Positions 44,686 through 55,847 of a stretch of DNA of 64,000 bases are shown piece by piece (position 1 is the first letter of the stretch; each line of letters starts with the position of its first letter). Source of the DNA: Deroplatys truncata (taxonomy: Eukaryota; Arthropoda; Insecta; Mantodea; Mantidae); assembly GCA_030765065.1 (NCBI GenBank), contig CM060983.1, forward strand, positions 53,876,067 through 53,940,066, read 5' to 3'. Both the position numbers and the translations under genes were made by a program. The notes under the pieces were generated by a model, which worked only from the letters and a program-made list of their open reading frames with translations, was not told the DNA's origin and did no database searches.

Positions 44686-45004
44686 TCACGATGCATTCAC
44701 ATGACCTTCTCTAACAAGACTTCTACAAATTTTCTTACAAAAGCTTATTTTGTTATGTCCTCCATGTTAATCCAGATAAACGTTTGCAGAATCGTTTCAT
44801 TACATATTTCGTTGTAGACTCAAGGGGAGTACAGGAAGCGATAGTCAAATATTCAATAGCAGGTCGCTATGTGCTGGCCTTGCAATTTCTTACTATTTCA
44901 ATGACGTCTCGAGAAACATCCGAATGACTTCAAAAATGGCAAAATTATTGAAAAATTCAACCAATAGCAACAGGTAACTCGAGAATGGCTGATTTAAAAA
45001 TTGA
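44686..45004 (-). repeat. Family A2, reverse, truncated
   Basis: The right-end part only, from GATGCATTCACATGACCTTC to a GAGAATGGCTG segment. It abuts a C4 SINE. Confidence 0.65.
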
Positions 45005-46275
45005 GCTTTATTTATGGACGCTCTTTAACTGCTGTGGTACTTAGCGTCCCATTCTATATTGTGAGGAAGATAGTATCTTTACGTTATTTCCACCACGCTT
45101 TGGGCGTCAATTTGAAGAAGGTGTATCTTGCTTCACGTATGGTAAGCCAATTTGACGTACGAGTTGTATTGTAGTTCAACTGTTGGGGAGCCGAAATTGA
45201 AGTAGTTGCAACCGGACGTATAGTACGTTTCCGGTAGCCTTCGCCCCAAGTTTAAAAAATGATAACTTTGTAATTTTGACTGTTTCTTTAAATATTATAT
45301 ATTTATGTTTGCCTCGGCTGCGTCAGTATTTATTTTTAGAGACGTGAATGTCTTAGCAGGGCGTGGTGCGACTGAAGAATGTAGGCTTACACAGATTATA
45401 ATTTTTACTTCTCTACATTTATTAATCCTTTACACAATTTAAATAACACTTACTGATATAGAGAGAGTTGTGAGATTATTTTTTTAATTACTTGCACTTT
45501 TTAACACGTAAACTATTTTCATCCCACACTGAATACGTATTATACTTCTCGAGGACACATTTGGTGTCCGGTTAGGAACACTGTCTACAAGCAACTGACT
45601 TGATTTATACTGCCATATTTGTAAATTTCTGTATTTCAATTTCTGATTGGCTAATCCTACTCCAATAGAATACCTTCATTTAACTAAAGCTTTTTCTGGT
45701 TGTTGATTGACTATTTTTATGAACTGTCACAAAAATACATTATTGCTGCTCCAAGAATGACTAGTAGCATTATTACACTTTCTAATTCATTATTGCCTCA
45801 AGGTTACCTCATTGTTAGCAACTTTTAACCTATTATTCTCACAGCTCCTACATTATTAAATTACGTAATACATTCGCATAACATTATTACACATGTATAC
45901 AGTAATATAAACATATACAATGACTGTAATACACAATTTTATGTATTGTTACATATACATATTGCTTTAAGGTGGACTGTTATTGAATTTACATATTATA
46001 TAATTAGACTGAAATCATTTAAGTGTTAAAAATACTGCCTCAATTGGGCGTGAAATACCGGTAAATTTGCTCAGAGGGCTCTTTATCAGGCTTGAGGTTC
46101 TTTAACGTGCCGTAAATCTACGACACGGGACCACCGGCTTTACTTCCCTTCCAAAGGAAGTCATACTAAGGATTTTTACGCCCGAAAAAATCCATCGTCC
46201 TCTGCCGGGTTTGAACCCGCGACCTTGGGAACCAGAAGCTAGCATGGTAACCACTACACCACGGAGGACGGTTGA
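45005..46275 (-). mobile_element. SINE, type C4, split by LTR-B copy 5
   Basis: The SINE 3' end (45005-45061) and head-containing part (46047-46275) are separated by LTR-B copy 5. A paralogous uninterrupted copy at 49457-49925 shows the joined sequence (CATTCTATACTGGGCGTGAA). The head on the minus strand reads GTCCTCCGTGGTGTAGTGGT, with B box CGGGTTTGAACCCG in plus-strand sense, and forms a good cloverleaf with a GTCCTCCG / CGG.AGAGGAC acceptor stem. Confidence 0.85.
45062..46042 (-). mobile_element. LTR-B solo LTR, copy 5, with TSD ATTG
   Basis: 981 bp, TGAGGAAGATAG...CTGCCTCA on the plus strand. ATTG flanks it at 45058-45061 and 46043-46046, and the uninterrupted paralogous SINE at 49.5 kb confirms the boundaries. 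Three primer-site-like blocks lie in a row at its left edge (about 45089-45206). Confidence 0.95.
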
Positions 46276-46700
46276 GAATGGCTGATGCCACTTAAAGGCT
46301 CCTTGAAACAAATACAGTGTGTTTTAAAGTGTGAAATCTATATTTGATGCAGAAACCAACTTTTGTAGCATTAACCATTTCCGAGCTATTCCTTTGTATT
46401 GATTTGAAATTTGAAATACTTGATCATACATTTTTTGTAATACTAAGTCGCCATTCATTTGTTTCTCGCGAAGGCGTGCAAAGAGTATGGAATTTCAAAG
46501 CCTGCATATAGTAACCTTCTACTAAAGCTCTATCACTCTTATATTCATTTTGCACCTACAAAGAATGTATAATTAAACTATTTCTGCAAACATTTATCAA
46601 GATTAAAATGTCATAGAAAAATATACCTTTGTAAGAATAGTTTTTTAGAGGACTTAGCGGTTGGATATAATCATGTGAATCTGACACTTCAGATTTTGTA
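46276..46700 (+). repeat. Family A2, forward fragment
   Basis: The A2 body from GAATGGCTGATGCCAC to a right end around GTTGGATATAATCATGTGAA. The hairpin end and GT tract are missing. Confidence 0.65.
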
Positions 46701-46734
46701 TTTCATTTTCTTGTTTTGTTTCTACATCGTATCA

Positions 46735-46845
46735 GTATTTTGATTCAGGGGTTCTCAAACGTTTATTTCCAGTGATTCCTGAATATCGAATTTATGAGCT
46801 AAATACAATACTTTCTTTACTCTTGGCAGGCGGCAGAGATAGTAA
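46735..46845 (-). repeat. Family A2, hairpin-end fragment (reverse)
   Basis: TTTGATTCAGGGGTTCTCAA through GGCAGAGATAGTAAG is the hairpin-end portion, reversed. Confidence 0.6.
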
Positions 46846-47405
46846 GCGTTGTATAAATACACTTATGTTTGTGATATTTAAAGAAAGAAAAAAACAGCTC
46901 CCTTTATATTGCCCATTCTTCTCATCTCTCCCCCTCCCCTCTCCATCCCTTTTCATCTGTTCTGTTACCTCTTTCCTCTCCGTTTTCCTTCTGTGCTTTT
47001 CTCAGCCACAGGGAAACCCTATAAGTATATAGCAACGCCTCTGTCATCGATGGACAAGCGTATGTGACATGTCATAAGTATAAAGGTCATGCGGAAGGAC
47101 CTGTTGAGTTTTGCCTGACCTCTGGAGTCATTTAAGGTTAATAACCCTCCAACGCAACTAATGACATTTGCTGTTCCGGAATGCCCGCACGTGTAGAACA
47201 AGGGACACATTTGTGACTTTGTGTTTGCTCATTTGGGCAGAAGTGCCAAGCTAGACCTTGTTTCAGAGGGCTACAATCGGCGTCTTTATTGTGCAGGTAC
47301 GTGGGAAATAGCTCTTCTCTTGTTCCTTGTTCTCGGGCATGTCTACAAGTTTGTCCTCAAACAGTAAACATTAACTAGATGTAACAGAATAACCAACGTC
47401 GGCTT
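46846..47405. other. Unannotated DNA
   Basis: A pyrimidine-rich patch (46910-47000) is followed by unique DNA. No gene. Confidence 0.4.
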
Positions 47406-47408
47406 ATT

Positions 47409-48276
47409 CATTTTTACTTTCTCTACTACGTATAGTAAGTATGGGAAGTATTGCATTCCACCCAAAAATTCTATACCGAGATTTCACCAGAAATACATGT
47501 TTTGAGACTCCCTGAATCCAAAAAAAAAGCATTTTTGGAAATATGTCCGTGTGTGTGTGTCTGTCTGTATGTCTGTCTGTGTGTCTGTGAACAGCATAAC
47601 TCAGAAACGAACAGTGGGATAAACACCAAACTTGGTATTTAGGTTCAGTATCTTCCAGAGATGCGACACGAAGGTTTTCAAGAAAACACCCACCCCATAT
47701 TACCTTTTACAAGGAACATTTATCGAAAATTTTAATTTTCTCAAAAATGGCTCTAACTATTTTGATTAAAATATCATATATTTAAAATACTTTCATGACA
47801 AATAAAATGTATATCTTGAATTTTCTGGGAATGTCTCCAAAGTATTCTTAATTGTAAACGACTTTAGCATAACTGGTAAACTATAAGAGATAGACAAAAG
47901 TTTACTGCACAAAAAATGCAGATCGCGTTAAAATACACAATTTATGTCATATACATTTTTTGTTGTTGAGTGAACCATTTTCGATATATTGCTTTTTGTT
48001 CCCTTAAATTTTCCAATACTTATACTTTTTCTCAAATTCGTTATTAACTTTTTTAATGTCCTAGACATACAAATAGAATAAAATGCGCCACATAGCAACC
48101 AGCGGTTAAAAGATTTGTCTATCATTTAAAGCCTACCATATTCCCCTTGCATCTACAAGAAAATTAGCAATAAGATTAACATCTCGATTAATATGAAGCA
48201 TATGGAGAATAAGCGTTTGTAAAAATAGTTTGTACAAGAGTAGAGAAAGTCATGTGAGTGTAACACATCAGATTTT
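47409..48276 (+). repeat. Family A, full-length forward copy
   Basis: It starts TTTTTACTTTCTCTACTACG and ends GAGTAGAGAAAGTCATGTGA, then GTGTAACACATCAGA and a T-run. The GT tract is at 47548-47590. The next element begins immediately. Confidence 0.9.
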
Positions 48277-49090
48277 TTACTTTCTATACCATGTACATAG
48301 TAGAGAAGCATTGCAAAAAGTTCGATACCGAAATTTTACTGGAAAGACATGTTTTGAGGCCCACCGAATGCAGAAAAAACATTTTTAGAAAAATCTCCGC
48401 GCGCGCGTGTATCTGTGAACAGCATAACTCAAAACAATTCCATAGAATTAAAGAAAGTCCCGCCACCCCAACTACCTTTTACATGGAACATTTTTCGAAA
48501 ATTTTGATTTTATAAAAAATGGCTCTAATGACTTCTATTCAAATACCACACATTAAAGTTATTTACACGATAAATAAAATTGATATCTTGAATTTTCTGC
48601 CAATAGCCAGTGAAGTATTTCTTCGGAATGAATTTTGTACAATCTTGTATAAACATTAATCTTGTAAACGTTAAGCGATAGACGAAAACGTACTACACAA
48701 AAAATGTATGGATCTTTAAAACATACAATTTATTTCAAATAAGTTTTTTTGCGGCATAAGCCATTTCTGAGATATCCTTTATTAATTGCTCGAATTTTTC
48801 ATTACGTAGGCCATTCTCTTAAAGTCCTGTCAACATTCGGTTGTTCAACCGATGTCATGGAAATAGTAAGAAATTTTAAGGCCAGCATATAGCGTCCAGT
48901 TCTTAAACATTTGACTATCGCTGTTCTCTTTGTATCTATAACGAAATGTGTAATGTAGCTATTTCTGCAAATGTTCAATTGCATTAAAATGTAGTAAATA
49001 GAAGAATAATCTTCAGTAAGAATAGTTTGTATACCCACTATAATAAAGATAGAGAGTAGAAAAGTCATGCGAATGCATCTAGAACTTTTT
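48277..49090 (+). repeat. Family A2, full-length forward copy in tandem
   Basis: It begins TTTACTTTCTATACCATGTA and ends AGAGAGTAGAAAAGTCATGC. This is the clearest A2 example. The GT tract has been replaced by a GCGCGCGTGT run (48400-48412). Confidence 0.85.
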
Positions 49091-49456
49091 TTTATTCACA
49101 GTTACGGTTGGACAGCTATGTATCGTATTTACGTATTGAGTTTACTAGAGAAATTTTTCTAAGATGTCTTTTGCTAGCTCAACATATGATAAATGCACAT
49201 TTTGCTTATCTCTGTAGAGAATTGCGGCTGCTGTATAAGGGTATGTAAGCATCCTAACTGTTGACACTTTACGGATTTATTAGTAATTTTTTTCTTTGGA
49301 TACTATTAAACGGCAATTTAAAATCTTACGTCGTTTAAATCTATCGCGCTAGACCTCTAAATTCCAGGAATGTTGCAACACAGTCGCTAGCACATCTTGA
49401 CTTGTGCACGTTTTAAGGAACTTCAGTGCATGCGCAACTGGTATGACGTAAATTGC
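49091..49456. other. Unannotated DNA
   Basis: No gene or repeat recognised. Confidence 0.4.
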
Positions 49457-49925
49457 GTTTTATTTATGGACGCTCTTTAACTACAATGGTTCTTAGCGTC
49501 GCATTCTATACTGGGCGTGAAAGACCGGGAATGTTTTCTCAGAAATCTCTTTATTAAGCTTGAGGTTCTTTTACAGGTCGAGAGAAATGGCAGAAGCGCA
49601 GGGGAGGAGAACGGCTGGCAGTATTCCTTTTGCGTGAAACAAACACTCACTGGGAACAGTGGTGATGTCATTTTATTTCACCTTGTGTACACGCCTGCTG
49701 CTCTATTACAATTGAACCAACACCCCTCCCAGAAGATAAATGGGCTTGCCCAACTACTTCGCATGCAGATAAGCCTGTCAGGACAAAAAAATCGTACGTA
49801 CATGCCGTAAAACTACTTCTGAAGGAAGCCGTGATTGCGGTTTTTTACGCCCAAAAAATCCATCGCCCTCGCCGAGTTTGAACCACGACCTCGGGATCTA
49901 GAAGCTAGCATGGTACCACTAGAAT
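49457..49925 (-). mobile_element. SINE, type C4, long form
   Basis: The fullest C4 copy. On the minus strand the head (TAGTGGTACCATGCTAGCTT, then GTGGTTCAAACTCGG) is followed by GGGCGTAAAAAACCGC, a ~300-bp body, and the 3' end CGCTAAGAACCATTGTAGTT. It preserves the insertion point that LTR-B copy 5 used in the other copy. Confidence 0.78.
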
Positions 49926-50233
49926 TATCTTAGGGACCGAATAGACACGAATCGTGTACATGTGAATAATTGCACTAGCGCGCGAAGCTTTTACCGCCAC
50001 TCAGTTTCCATACTGTAACTATACTTTTACGCCACTAAGTGGTAGTTCAGAAGTAAGAATCACTGTAGCAGAAGAAGGTAATGTGCACAAACACGGAAAC
50101 TTCTCCCGAGTCTCTCCATACCATCCTTAACCTCAACTACATTTTAATTTTCACGTTACTTCGTTCTTGCCTTAATCATGCATAGAACAAAAATAAAAAA
50201 AAACCACAGCTTTCTTTAGTCAGACAAATTATG

Positions 50234-50264
<31 letters not shown>

Positions 50265-50485
50265 GGAGTAGTTGTATGAGTGTATTCATAATCATAACTA
50301 TTATTCAGCAGATGGTATTTCACATTTTTAAGGCTGTCCGACTAAGATTTTGTGAATACCCAATGTGCATAATGACGAGCCGTTGCCGCCATAAAGTCAT
50401 ACATGGTATTATTTTATACAGAATGTAACAGAATAACTATACCTAATTTGCTGATTTCATAGAGGGTATAAAATTAAACAGTTTT
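49926..50485. other. Unannotated DNA with (ATT)n
   Basis: It has an (ATT)n microsatellite at 50235-50264. At about 50416 a TACAGAATGTAACAGAATA looks like the terminus of the mariner-type element that follows. Confidence 0.45.
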
Positions 50486-51400
50486 TCTTAATAAATTGAT
50501 GTCAGGAAATGCTTAGATTTCGAGTGACAATAGCTCGAAGCAAAACAATGAAAGCATCTCGACTTGAAAAATACTTTCTTTCTATGGTTATAATGTAACT
50601 TTCTTACATAACACCATATAAGCGAAATAGGTATTGACACAGTATAGCAACTGTTCAAAATTCGACCGCCATTGTTGACACACAAAGTATAGCGCCGTAT
50701 GCTTGAACGACGAATCCTTCGAAATATTTGTGGTCGGTTACGAAGATCGTCAAAAGCAAGAATAGTTCTAGCAGCTAATTCTTCTACTGCGTCGACGGGT
50801 GTTCCGTAAACAATTGTTTTAATATGACCCCAAACGCGAAAATCAACTGGAGTCATGTCTGGGTAACGTGCAGGCCGAATAACTGGACCTGCTCTCCCAA
50901 TCCAACTATTCGGAAAATGTGCTTTTAAATAATTTCGACAATTTAAGTCGTTAGTGCGGGTGCACCATCATGTTGAAAAATAAGATTTCTCTGAATATTA
51001 ATCGGGACATCTTCAAGTAGCTCCGGATGCACTTCCTCAATAAAAGTATCAAACATATTCATTCAGTCAGGCAGGCATGACATATGGTCCCACTAAATAG
51101 TTATCAACAAATCCATCCCAAATATTTACTGAAAACTTCCATTGATTGCGGACATTCTCCATGGCTTTAGCATTCGTGTCACTCCAAATGTGACTTATGT
51201 ATATTAAAAAAGCCATTTCTTAAAAACATGCCTCGTCTGTCCATAATATGCGTCTAGCAAAATCGGAGTCATTGCCAGCGGCAAGTACCATGCAGCAAAT
51301 TGTTCTCTCTTAATATAATCATCCGGGATTAATGTCTGAACTTTCTGGATATGAAAAGGGTGCTTTTCATACCCCTTAAGACTCTACATACAGACACGTG
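50486..51400 (-). pseudogene. Mariner/IS630-type DDE transposase pseudogene
   Basis: On the minus strand the remnants run in order: HPFHIQKVQTLIPDDYIKRE; then, frameshifted, NDSDFARRILWTDEACFLRN with the first catalytic Asp; SHIWSDTNAKAMENVRNQWK; VNIWDGFVDNYLVGPYVMP, then a stop; EEVHPELLEDVPINIQRNLI; FQHDGAP with the second Asp; and TPVDFRVWGHIKTIVYGTPV for the third catalytic region. The frame closing the protein (50856-50488) continues through FRRIRRSSIRRYTLCVNNGG. The N-terminal helix-turn-helix is missing. At least three frame changes make it inactive. It is a different member from the pseudogene at 12.3-13.3 kb. Confidence 0.9.
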
Positions 51401-51548
51401 ACTGGTAACCATAGAATAAGCCACAGGTCGAGTGCTAGTTAGTGGATTATTTTCAAACCTCTGCAAAGTTTAATGTCCTCGCATTTCGATTCCTTGCTGA
51501 AACTACTTTTTTGACCTGGAACCGGCCACTATCTCGAAGAAGTTGATA
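51401..51548. other. Short unannotated gap
   Basis: It lies between the transposase remnant and LTR-B copy 6 and may belong to the same old transposon. Confidence 0.3.
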
Positions 51549-51552
51549 AAGT

Positions 51553-52513
51553 TGAAGTAGATTGTTGCTTCACGTATGGAAAGCCAATTTGAAGTAGGGG
51601 TTGTATTGTAGTTCAACTGTTGGGGAGCCGAAATTGAAATAGTTGCAACCGCACTATGGTAAAAAATTTCCGGTAGCCTTCGTCCCAAATTTAAAAATAT
51701 TAACTTTGTAATTTGACTGTTTCTTTAAATATTTTATATTTATGTTTGCCTCGGCTGCGCCAGTATTATTGTTAGAGACATGGATTTCTTTGCAAGGCGT
51801 GGTGCGGCTGAAGAATGTAGGTTTACACAGATTATAATTTTACTTCACTCCATTTATTAATGCTTGACACGATTTAAATAACACTTCACTGATATAGAGA
51901 GCTGTGAGATTCTTTTATTAATTACTTGAGCTTTTTAGCACGTAAACTACGAGTATTTTCGTCTCACACGAATACGTATTAAATTTCTCGAGGACGCACC
52001 TCGCGTCCGATTAGCAACACTGTCTACAACCAACACGTCTAGTTATGAGCGTTGTCTACAAGCAACTGACTTCTAGATTTGTAAATTTTGCTAAATTTCA
52101 GCTTCTGATCGGCTAATCCTACTCCACTAGAATGCTTTTATTTAACTTAAACTTTTTCTGGTTGTTGATTGGCTATTTTATAAACTGTCACAAAAATTAC
52201 ATTATTGCTTCCAAGAATCACAAGTAGTATTGTTAAACTTTCAAATTCATTATTGCCTCAAGGCTACCTGATTGTTACCTCATTCTTAGTAACTTTTAAC
52301 CTATTATTCTCACAGCTCCTACATTATTAAATTAGGTAATACATTCATATAACATTATTACACATGTATACAATAATATAAATATATACAATGACTGTAA
52401 TAAACACTTTTTATATATTGTTACATACACATATTGCTTTAAGGCGGGCTGGTATTATATTTTATATTATATAATTAGTCAGAAATCATTTAAATGGTTA
52501 AAATACTGCCTCA
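51553..52513 (-). mobile_element. LTR-B solo LTR, copy 6, with TSD AAGT
   Basis: 961 bp, TGAAGTAGATTG...CTGCCTCA on the plus strand. AAGT flanks it at 51549-51552 and 52514-52517. It has fewer primer-site-like blocks than copy 5: two at the left edge. Confidence 0.92.
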
Positions 52514-52682
52514 AAGTCTTGATGTTGTGTGCCAAGGAATATGGCGCCGAGGATGTTTTTCCTCATAGACTCTCTTTGCCATATTAGCAGTGCCGTAAGC
52601 TGCTCCGTATGCCTTTAAATTCAGTATTTGTATACCGATGCACATTAATACTTAAAGTTAAATAAACAGATCTAACAGAAGA
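52514..52682. other. Unannotated DNA
   Basis: Nothing recognised. Confidence 0.3.
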
Positions 52683-53040
52683 TACAGGCTTATTCAAAAA
52701 GAAGGAATAGACCTTAAATATTTATTTCTGATGAACCACAATAAATGGCGACACATGCGATACATTACTGAATAGAGGAAAGTTCAACATTTTATTTTAT
52801 GTGTTCAAAATGAGCACCATTTGTTATGCGAGGACGACCAGTGCTTTTCCGTTTGCACACGCAACCATCTTCTACGAATCTATTGTAAATATTTTATGAC
52901 GAGGAGGCTCACTGTTGAACTTACAACGAAATGCACGCTGCAATGAAACAATGGATTCACTCCTTGCATAATGCAGCACACAAAGCGACTTTTCGTGTGG
53001 CGTCGCCATTTTCTCGTAAACAAACATTGCGCCCCTGTTT
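52683..53040 (-). pseudogene. Internally deleted mariner/IS630-type element
   Basis: On the minus strand the reading starts MATPHEKSLCVLHYARSESI, continues VSLQRAFRCKFNSEPPRHK and, frameshifted, YNRFVEDGCVCKRKSTGRPR. This is the N-terminal helix-turn-helix of the group. It joins directly to TNGAHFEHI, a typical C-terminal tail. The entire catalytic domain is missing between the two. The downstream edge has TACAGGCTTATTCAAAAAG, which resembles the TACAGGgT.TTCAaAAaG termini of these elements. It is a MITE-like deletion derivative. Confidence 0.75.
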
Positions 53041-53082
53041 ATATAAAAAACGAAGCATTTTTGGACAATACTTTATTAAGAA

Positions 53083-54440
53083 AAAATTTGATGTGATGCA
53101 TTCACATGACTTTCTCTACCCTCTATAGTTTATTAGTGGGTGCAGCAATTATTCTTACTGAAACTTATTTTTAATCTACATTTTAATCCAAATAAACCTT
53201 TGCAGAAATAGCTACATTGCACATTTCGCTAACGATACAAAGGGAGCAGCGATAGTCAAATGTTTAAGAACTGGACGCTATATGCTGGCCTTAAAATTCC
53301 TAACTGTTAGCATGGAATCGCGAGAAACAACTAATGTTGAAAGGACTTTGAATGACCAAGCAGTGAACAATTCGAACCTTTAATAACGGATATCTCACAA
53401 ACGGCTTATGCCACAAAAAGACTTGTGTTAAATAAATTGTGTGTTTTAAAGAGATCTACATTTTTTGTGTAGTACGTTTTCGTCTATCGCTTAATGTTTA
53501 CTAGTTATGCAAGATTATACAAAGTTCCCTCCGAATGAAGAGGACTTTATAGGCTATTCCTAAAAAACTTCAAGACATACATTTTGTTGTGTAAATATCG
53601 TTATACTGGATGAGTCTTCTTAGCCTGCGGATTGAGAAGTTATGCAGTCCCGGCGTTGTACAGGCCATGTCGTAAACACTGCATCGCGAAATGACTGCTT
53701 TGCAGCGCTTGTTTGCCCTGACTTGCACTCGTAGCGCAACAGTGTGCGCGTTGGCCTTCCAGGTTCAAATACTGCCACTTGCAGGTACTTTAGTAAATTT
53801 AACGAGAACTGATAGTTTGGCATGGAAACGTCGTTTCACTTAATTAGTTTAATTGTGTGAATTTCTTTTAAAACACAAACTGTTACTTGTTAGAATGTGC
53901 TTTAATGAACACCATAAATAAATGCAAGTGATTTCACCATGACTTTCTAGCATGTTAACCCTTGCGCTACTAGAGCATGTTAACAACGATCACCACCGTA
54001 GCCCTAATCAGCGGGCTGGTGAATGCGGTGTCAGCACCTGCATTTCGCATCGTCTGTAAAGTGAAGGGTTGCCTAATTACCAATCCGCAGGATGAGAGGA
54101 CTCACGCGGTATATGGTATTTTAATTAAAGTCTTTAGAGACCTTTTTTAGAAAATAAAAAATCTCAAAAATGTTCTATGTAAAGGATAGTTAAGGTGGGG
54201 AGATTTTATTGAAAATCTTCGTGCCGCATCTTTGACAGATATTCAACCCGAACACTAATTTTGGTATTTATCCGACTTTTCGTTTTTGAGTTGTGCTGCA
54301 GACACACACGGTCATGTTTCCAAAAATGCCTTTTTTTGGATTCAGGGCGCTCAAAACACGCATTTCCGATGAAATCACGGTATCGAATTTTTGGGCGGTA
54401 GGCAATACTTCTACTTACTATATGTAGTAGAGAAAGTAAT
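53083..54440 (-). repeat. Family A2 reverse copy split by a 504-bp TIR element
   Basis: A2 opens TTTGATGTGATGCATTCACA, breaks at 53605 and resumes at 54110 with TATATGGTATTTTAATTAAA, closing TATGTAGTAGAGAAAGTAAT. Confidence 0.82.
53606..54109. mobile_element. Novel 504-bp DNA transposon-like element with ~27-bp TIRs
   Basis: The left end reads CTGGATGAGTCTTCTTAGCC then TGCGGATTG. The right end, reversed, reads CCGCGTGAGTCCTCTCATCC then TGCGGATTGG. TATA flanks both ends (53602-53605, 54110-54113), and rejoining the flanks restores family A2. The interior has no long frame. One minus-strand patch, AGTATTTGAACCTGGAAGGC, resembles a B box, but no tRNA fold was found. The superfamily is unknown; a TA or TATA duplication would fit a Tc1/mariner-type MITE. 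Confidence 0.75.
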
Positions 54441-55019
54441 AAAAGTGTGTGATGAAGAGCTAGAAGATTCTGGCTGCCCTCGCTGGACCATACACCACTT
54501 TAAGTTAGTGTGCACTTGTGCTCTGTCATGTTAATGAAGAGCGGGCGTGGACAGGTTAGTTAGCTGCACCATTATGTTGATATAGCCACACAATATGAAG
54601 GTAATATATTTTGTTCACGGCGTTAAAACAGAAACCCTGTTTTTTTCACTGAATACGCTAGCTGTGACAAATGACCATTTGCAATATAAAACGCACTCTT
54701 GGGGTCCATTGTGATTGGAGTATGAGGCAGATGTATTGTGGTCTCCTAATTCCTTTCAAGCCTTGATTCACTCTTCCACTTCATTTTCTTTCTATCATTT
54801 TTTAACTTCCACACCATATTCTATTTCCCTCATTACCTTTCATGTCTAACTTTTGGTCCAAGTACAAATTTCTAAGGGGAGAAAGAACAGAAAACCAGCG
54901 TTTTTGGGAATAGCCTATTTCAGAAATCACTTAGGATGTAAAGGTTGATATACAATAATAATCTGTTGGGAATAACTATTTCTGTCGTATAAATAATGAA
55001 ATCTTGCGTTTGATTTTTG
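54441..55019. other. Unannotated DNA
   Basis: No gene or repeat recognised. Confidence 0.4.
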
Positions 55020-55805
55020 CTTTTGTTACTTATATTTATTGCTACCTAACCCATAACCCAGTTATATATGTATGTGAAAATGTGAAGGATGCTCAGAATT
55101 AGGAATTCCCGTTCTTGGTATAGGGAGGTATAACTCGCAACTATGTTTCTGTCACATAGAAATTACTTGGTATTTCTGACTAGCTTCTCGCGTAACACAG
55201 TACTTGGCATATTATTACATGACTTTATTCATTCGAATGGTAGATATTTAACAAGCCAAAAAAAACATTCCATCTTCCGGTAATTATTACATGATTAACG
55301 AAATACAGTACATATTCACTCCGTTGCAATTTTTAAACGTATATTAACATTATAGGCGACAGTGTTCGGCGGGTTGCAGCTGGCAGCGTTTGAATCTTGC
55401 TTTCCCCCAAGGTAACAAAATTTATTTATTTCATATAAGAGAAGGTTACAGCCATCTCCCCCTGTTTGCTTCCCCCTGTCTACACGGCACTGTAAGTTAA
55501 TTAAACAGCACAACTCACCAAAGCTGTTGATTAGAAATTTTGAATAGTCCGAAAAAATAGTGCACCTTGCGTGCTACCGGTAGGCGTGCCTGTCAGAGTC
55601 TCCTCGTCTTCTCTCTCGTGCCAAGTCACCCAAGCTAGAGAAGGTGAATAGTTCTCATTTTCTCCCTTGTAGTGCTGCCACCGCCTCACTATTTGCGACT
55701 TTATTCGTCGATGGCATACTCCAACGTCCAACCCGCGTCATCTTGAATATGTCATTCTGGTACTATGGACGTAGTTCAACTTGTGGAAGGGAAGAAAATG
55801 GCTCA
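55020..55805. repeat. Long direct repeat, copy 2 (with 37555-38408)
   Basis: It has the same order as copy 1. It has ~28 extra bases at about 55356 (GCGACAGTGTTCGGCGGGTT) and lacks ~60 bp present in copy 1. Both copies contain AACTCACCAAAG or a close variant, which on the minus strand is a good splice-donor consensus (CTTTGGTGAGT), possibly meaningful or chance. Confidence 0.8.
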
Positions 55806-55847
55806 CTTTGTATAAGCGCATTTATCATTTTAATTAAAAGATGATAT

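Noticed and set aside
46190-46275. Functional tRNA gene (Val/Asp-like)
   Set aside because: The cloverleaf is fair, but it is followed by the same body as two other copies, so it is a SINE head.
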